Part shown: positions 59,020-64,000 of the stretch, one piece after another | Layout: the number at the start of each line of letters is the position of its first letter | How positions within the stretch are numbered: the first letter of the stretch is position 1 | From: Cephalopachus bancanus | Taxonomy: Eukaryota > Chordata > Mammalia > Primates > Tarsiidae | Length of the DNA: 64,000 bases | Assembly: GCA_027257055.1 (NCBI GenBank) | Contig: JAPVLO010000519.1 | Location: 868,001 to 932,000, forward strand | Direction: 5' to 3' | The notes under the pieces: model-generated | What the model saw: only the letters and a program-made list of their open reading frames with translations | The model's database searches: none | Told to the model about the DNA's origin: nothing | Made by a program: the position numbers and the translations under genes

Positions 59020-59630
59020 ATATCTATTACTGTCCCTTTCATCCCATTCACTCTCTTCTCCTATTAGTAACCATTCTTTTGTCATTTCATGATTTATACT
59101 TTTAAAAATAAAATAAATATATGTTGGATAAACAGTAGAATAAGAGAATACTATATTATAAATTATTATACTAATTATGTTATCAAAGTATAAAATATTA
59201 TACTAATACTTTTTTTCACCATGCTACTTTTTATTTAAAAATGTATCCTAACAATTACTTGTTAATAGGATGTATGGATATTTTCTATCTCCATTTAAAA
59301 CTACATAGTACTCCATTTTGTAGACATACAATACTGCAGTCTGGTCATTCAGTCCCCTATTGGTAAAAATTTGGGTGATTTTCCAGTATTTTTCTGTTAC
59401 AAATAGTACTGTAGTAAATGGTATTGTACACACATTTTTTTGCCAGTATATCTTTGGGATCAATTCCTACACATGAGATTGCTGGGTCAAATGACAAATA
59501 CACATATAATTTTCCTGGATATTGTCAAAATCCTTTCCACTAAGATTACATTATTTTGAATTTCTACAGCAATGGTTTAGATATCTGTTTCCCTATGGCC
59601 TCACCAACAAACAGTATGCTTTTTTTTCAA
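59020..59630 (-). repeat. Old L1M 3' region, antisense
   Basis: ACATAGTACTCCATTTTGTA, GGATCAATTCCTACACATGA, ATTGCTGGGTCAAATG and CTGTTTCCCTATGGCCTCAC: reversed L1ME-type sequence. Confidence 0.62.
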
Positions 59631-59639
59631 TCCAGAAGA

Positions 59640-60133
59640 TGAAAATGGTATTTGAGTGCAGTTTTGAGTGCTGAGGCTAAAATTTAAAATCTAGCTTTAT
59701 TCTATAAACATTTGATGTGTATTCTGTACATAAAGAAATGAACAAGATCCAGTTTTTGCTCTCAAGAAATCCATAATCTAGTGGGAAAATCATATAATAA
59801 AATCAACCTTATTGTACAAGCATGATGAGTGCTATAATAAAAGTATACCCAGAGTATTATGGCAAATATAAACCATATATTTAAAAAAGAGCAAAAAACC
59901 AAGCTAGGTGAATGGTGAAAAATTTTTAGGAAACTAAGGTAGAGAGATATCCAAATGTATGTGAACCTATGAAGAAGGTAAAGTTAGAAAAGTAATAAAC
60001 AGATTATGCACTAGGGAACCTGATCTGGTGTGCACATTTGTCATAACTATTAATTGTGACTTTTGATGAGTAATTTATTTTCTTTTTCATGAATTTCAAT
60101 GAATTTTAATTTAATATTTTTGCATAGAAATAT
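59640..60133. other. Unassigned; trace of ancient repeat
   Basis: 59740-59830 (AACAAGATCCAGTTTTTGCT, AATCCATAATCTAGTGGG) resembles the ancient repeat at 37195. Otherwise unassigned. Confidence 0.3.
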
Positions 60134-60147
60134 AAAATGAGGATATG

Positions 60148-61184
60148 TTGATAATTGCCATTCTGACTGGAGTTAGGTGGTATCTCAGTGTGGTTTTGAT
60201 TTGCATCTCCCTGATGATTAGTGAGGTTGAGCATTTCTTCATGTGTTTGTTGGCTGCTCGAATGTCTTCTTTTGTGAAGTGTCTGTTCATATCTTTTGCC
60301 CATTTTATAATGGGGTTGTTTGTTTTCTTCTTTTCAGTGTGTTTCAGTTCCTTGTAGATCCAGGATGTTAAGCCTTTGTCAGACCTGGAGTTGGCAAATA
60401 CTTTTTCCCAGTCTGTAGGCTGTTTCCCTGCTCTCTTGATGATTTCTTTGGCTTTGCAGAAGCTTGTCAGTTTAATAAGGTCCCATTTGTCTATCTTCTC
60501 TCTTAAGTCCTGTGGGTTTCGGGTTTTGTACAGGAATTGGATGCCAGTTCTGATTTCCATGAGGGTATTTCCTTCCTTTTCTAAGGTTCTTATGGTTTGA
60601 GGTTTTACATTTAGGTCTCTGATCCATTTGGAGTTAACCTTTGTGCATGGGGATAGATAGGGGTCCTGTTTCAATCTTCTGCATGTGGTCAGCCAGTTTT
60701 CCCAGCACCATTTACTGAATAGGTTCTCCTCTCCCCATTGGTAGGTGGTGGGGGCTTTGTCAAAGATGAGTTGGTTGAGAAATTGAGGTTTTGCTTCTGG
60801 AATCTCAATTCTGTTCCATTGATCTATATGCCTGTTCCTGTACCAATACCAAGCTGTTTTGATGATTGTAGCTTTATAGTAAAGTTTGAAGTCTGGTATT
60901 GTGATACCACCTCCTTTGTTTTTTTTACTAAGGATTGTTCTGGCTATTCTTGGATGCTTGTGTTTCCATATGAATTCCTGTGTTGTTTTTTCTAGGTCTG
61001 AGAAGAATGTTGTTGGTAATTTAATGGGTATTGCATTGAATTTGTAGATTACCTTAGGTAAGATGAACATCTTCACAACGTTGATTCTTCCGATCCATGA
61101 GCATGAGATATTTTTCCACTTGTTCGCGTCAGCTTTGATTTCTTTGAGCAGTGTTTTGTAATTTTCATTGTAAAGGTCTTTCAC
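60148..61184 (-). pseudogene. L1 ORF2 C-terminal region, open for 357 aa
   Basis: Minus-strand frame open from 61184 to 60111. It covers the part of LINE-1 ORF2p after the reverse-transcriptase core: [20 protein letters not shown] near residue 29, [20 protein letters not shown] near 91, then [20 protein letters not shown] toward the end. The last ~15 residues read past the element into flank. It lacks the endonuclease, the RT catalytic centre and the terminal cysteine motif, so it cannot act. The intact frame indicates a recent insertion. It lies in the inverted part of the twin-primed L1. Confidence 0.93.
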
Positions 61185-61286
61185 GTCTCTGGTTAGGAAG
61201 ATGCCAAGGTATTTCTTTTTTTTTTTTTTTTGTGACTATTGTGAATGGAATTGTGTTTTTTATTTGGGTTTCTGTTTGTTTATTAC

Positions 61287-61950
61287 AGCTGCTGGAGAGG
61301 GTGTGGTGAAGGTGTGGTGAAAAGGGAATACTTCTACACTGTTGGTGGGAGTGTAAACTAGTGCAACCTCTGTGGAAGGCAGTGTGGCGATTCCTAAAAG
61401 CTCTAAAAATTGACCTTCCATATGACCCTGCAATCCCCCTACTGGGAATATACCCTGAAGAACACAAATCACTCTATAAAAAAGATACCTGCACACGTAT
61501 GTTTATCGCAGCATTGTTCACAATAGCAAGAACCTGAAAACAACCATGCTGCTCATCAAAAGAGGAATGGATTAAAAAAAATGTGGTACATATACACGAT
61601 GGAATACTATGCAGCCATAAAAAAGAACAAAATCATGAATTTCGCAGCAACCTGGATGGAACTAGAGTCTATAATACTGAGTGACCTCTCACAGAAACAA
61701 AGATCCGAATATCACATGTTCTCACTCATGTAATGGACCTTGAACATCCAATGTAATACTATAAGAAAATGACTGACGGTACTGGGAAACTATGGGGGGG
61801 AGGGGGATGGGATTAACAGTAGCAAATATCTGTCGGGGGATGGGAAAACACCTCTTATCAACAGGGTGCCTGAATGAAACATAATTGTACACCTAACCCT
61901 TAACTGTACTCCACAAAACCATAATAAAAAATACTGATTGAAAAAAAAAA
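61287..61950 (+). mobile_element. Sense 3' part of the twin-primed L1
   Basis: Runs from GCTGGAGAGGGTGTGGTGAA (ORF2 3' end) through GTACATATACACGATGGAAT and the G-rich 3' UTR (GGGATTAACAGTAGCAAATA) to AACTGTACTCCACAAAACC, AATAAA and ten A. This shows the full 3' UTR of the young L1 family, without the ~50-bp block found in the older variant. Confidence 0.9.
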
Positions 61951-62252
61951 TGTTTCCATTACATATTTTATATATATGTGTTTGTAGTAAACCAAGATTT
62001 TTAATGATGCACTTATTAAAGTGAATCACAGTGAAAAAAGTTTATTGGTGGCTACAATTTTCTTTATTTTACCTTTTCTTTTTGTCTCTGTCCTCTTCCT
62101 TTAGTTGTACTGTGTTCTTTCTTCTCTTTTTTAATGTTTTTGGAATTCTATTTTGCATACTGTTTATAATGATTATTTAACTATGTCATGAATATCTTTC
62201 TGTGTCAGGCATTTGTCTCTAGAAGCATTTTAAATAAAGAATATTCTACTGT
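61951..62252 (+). other. Probable 3'-transduced segment
   Basis: It begins TGTTTCCATTACATATTTTA directly after the L1 poly-A. It ends 14 bases beyond an AATAAA (62233) and is followed by eight A and the right-hand target duplication. No repeat family recognised. It should match unique sequence next to the source L1 elsewhere in the genome. Confidence 0.75.
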
Positions 62253-62270
62253 AAAAAAAATGAGGATATG

Positions 62271-62607
62271 AATCAGATGATTTCTAAGACCCTCTCCATC
62301 ATTTCTGGTTTATGAAAGTTTCTGTTTTCTTCTCTCCGCATGTTGGCTTCACCAAATTGAGAGACAAGTTAAAATAAATCTTTAATATAATTTAGTTAAT
62401 CTACAGGTAAGTATTTCAGTTGTCAGGAAAGAATGGTGTAGGTGAAACCTAGGTCAGGTGAATACACGTTAGAGATCTGGAAAAAAGGTAACTATTTTAA
62501 AAAGTGGTCAGAATGGATTAGGATATGATAGGAACTCACATGGATGTTGTGTAGAAAATCTGTTAAAATCTGAATCAAAACTGAATATCTTTTTTTTAAG
62601 AAATGGA
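62271..62607. other. No gene recognised
   Basis: Unassigned sequence of about 340 bp. Confidence 0.3.
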
Positions 62608-62820
62608 ACCAGCCTGGGCCACATAGCAAGACCTCATTTCTACAAAAAAATACAAAAATTAGCCAGACATGGTGGTGCATGCCTGTAGTCACAGCTACTT
62701 ATAAGCCTGAGACTTAAGAATCACCTGAGCCCAAGAGTCAAGACTGTAGCAAGCCTTAATCATGCCACTACACTCAAGCCTGGGCCACAGAGTGAGAACC
62801 CAACTCAAAAATAAAACAAA
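62608..62820 (+). repeat. Old Alu, 5'-truncated
   Basis: CCAGCCTGGGCCACATAGCA, ATTAGCCAGACATGGTGGTG and GCCTGGGCCACAGAGTGAGA with an AAAACAAAAC tail. The first ~70 bp of the left arm is missing. Diverged. Confidence 0.82.
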
Positions 62821-64000
62821 ACAAAGCAAACAAACTGTGGAGTTAGTAAGCATTCTTGTGGATCAATTACTCACGTTGCAAAACACAAGATTGTTATAGG
62901 CAGAGCAGATGCAATACAAATTTTCAGTAATGGTAAAATTCTGAAACAAAATTCACACTAGTAAAGGTTTTTGTAGCTGGCAGCACTTTTTTCTGGGTGA
63001 CATAGGTGAGTATAGTGAATTTTACCAAATGCCCTTCATCTTTCAAGAAAGACGTGCAAACGTATCATTTACTGAGACAGCCTCAGTACATCCAACAGAA
63101 CTTTATTCTGACAATGAAAGAACGTAATTAGTGAGATGGTATTTTCATTTTCCGGCTGGGATAGCTTTCTATAGCATGGGTAAATGTAAAGCTTCTTGAA
63201 ATGTGTTCTTTGAGAATAAAATCCCCAAAAAGTCTTTTAGGGACCCTCATTTATACAGATACCAAATAATCTCTTTAAGATAGATGGCCCATTTTTTTCT
63301 AGGCAATATTCATAAGCAAATACATAACACTTAACTAAAGTCAAATAGAAAAGTTTTGTTTGATTCGGCACAGGAGACCATACCAGACATTAGCTTAAAT
63401 ATTCACAAAGAAATGTCAGCTCATAGATCAGGTGCACACTGGGAAATATGTGGGAAGTAAAATCTGTATAGATCATTTAAGGGTATAGAGAGTAACACAA
63501 TTTTGCCTAGAAAATTCTTAGTAATATTTGTTTCATAACAAGATCCATGTTATTTCCCTAATGAAAAAAATGAAGAATGATGGTTATTCCAAGCTCAAGG
63601 TTTTTTTGTCTCATAAATTTGGACGAAACAGCTAGCTTTCTCTTTTTCAGTTAAAAATTGGAATAAAAAGTATTATATGGCACAGTCAGCAGATACAGCT
63701 TTTTTGTGTTACACAAGTATCTAATTTGTACAGAAAATTAAATTAACTTTAAATATTCACCTTTATTTTGGACATTTTATTTTATTTTAGACAAACAGAA
63801 CAAATGTTATTAAGCACAGTCCATTGGGAAAGCACATTGGCAATTCTGCTTCATTACCACTGCTTCTGTTTGACCTGCTTTGCAGAGCTGCATGTGTTGA
63901 CAGACTTCACTTCTAGGTTCAGGCTTAACATAGTGCCTGAAGAGTTGATCAAGGCATGAAGAAATGTAAAAGCTTCTACAAGGAGGGTGAGATGAGGAAA
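62821..64000. other. No gene recognised (1.2 kb)
   Basis: No repeat identified. A 63-residue frame (63768-63959) follows a pyrimidine-rich TTTTATTTTATTTTAG, which resembles a splice acceptor. The frame has no domain that I recognise, so I do not call an exon. Confidence 0.3.

Larger units (their letters stand above)
60134..62270. mobile_element. Twin-primed L1 with probable 3' transduction
   Basis: Perfect 14-bp duplication AAAATGAGGATATG at 60134-60147 and 62257-62270. Inside, in order: inverted L1 ORF2 (60148-61286, minus); sense L1 from 61287 (ORF2 3' end and 3' UTR), ending with AATAAA at 61923 and ten A at 61941-61950; about 300 bp of non-L1 sequence (61951-62252); then AATAAA at 62233-62238 and a final A run. 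The integration site TTTT/AT is close to the L1 endonuclease preference. The simplest reading is read-through of the first poly-A signal at the source locus. Confidence 0.82.

Noticed and set aside
1..64000. CRISPR array, operon, prophage or other prokaryotic system
   Set aside because: Primate SINEs and LINEs throughout; no bacterial gene structure, no evenly spaced repeats.

Overview
The window is mammalian nuclear DNA from a primate: AT-rich, repeat-dense and without a recognisable host gene. Ten or more young dimeric Alu elements place it in primates. Their shared consensus has a left arm opening GCCGGGCTCGGTGGCTCAG, an inter-arm linker ATAAATCAAAAAATCAG and a right-arm hairpin around GTGGCCGGGAGCGGCCAC. 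It is not the anthropoid AluS/Y consensus and lacks the lemur and galago features I know. The youngest L1 elements also carry a 3' UTR that I do not recognise from anthropoids. By exclusion a tarsier fits best; this is inference, not proof.

Layout. 0-10 kb: a MIR split by a young L1 end, an Alu, a long decayed L1 split by an Alu, and an old L1M-like 3' end. 10-19 kb: a Tigger2-like DNA transposon inside an old L1M, itself carrying an Alu; an ERVL pol fossil; a nearly complete MaLR provirus on the minus strand; opposed L1MA-like ends. 19-27 kb: a second MaLR (plus strand), MER5-like and L1MA fragments, a twin-primed L1 and an MLT1 LTR. 27-33.5 kb: L1 5' UTR, MER2-like element and L1 body with two tandem Alus, then a nested L1-end/Alu/Alu cluster. 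33.5-41 kb: scattered L1 ends, hAT-type elements, MIR, L2 and Alus. 41.2-43.9 kb: a near full-length Tigger1 with a decayed pogo-type transposase, split by an L1 end. 44-60 kb: MIR, L2, MER5, MER20, L1 ends, a GT microsatellite and an Alu inside an L1MB-like end. 60.1-62.3 kb: a young twin-primed L1 bounded by a 14-bp target duplication that appears to carry about 300 bp of 3'-transduced flank. 62.6-64 kb: an old Alu, then unassigned sequence.

Nothing here works as a pathway or operon, and I see no supported host exon, tRNA, rRNA, CRISPR array or origin. The real content is a record of retrotransposition and DNA transposition: three or four insertion layers can be ordered from target-site duplications. 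The most informative items are the 3'-transducing twin-primed L1, the Alu subfamily with two built-in hairpins, the two L1 3' UTR variants, the near-complete Tigger1, and the head-to-head Alu pair. I did not find a convincing new multi-gene system. Family names were assigned by eye against remembered consensus sequences, and old fragments are approximate at their edges.
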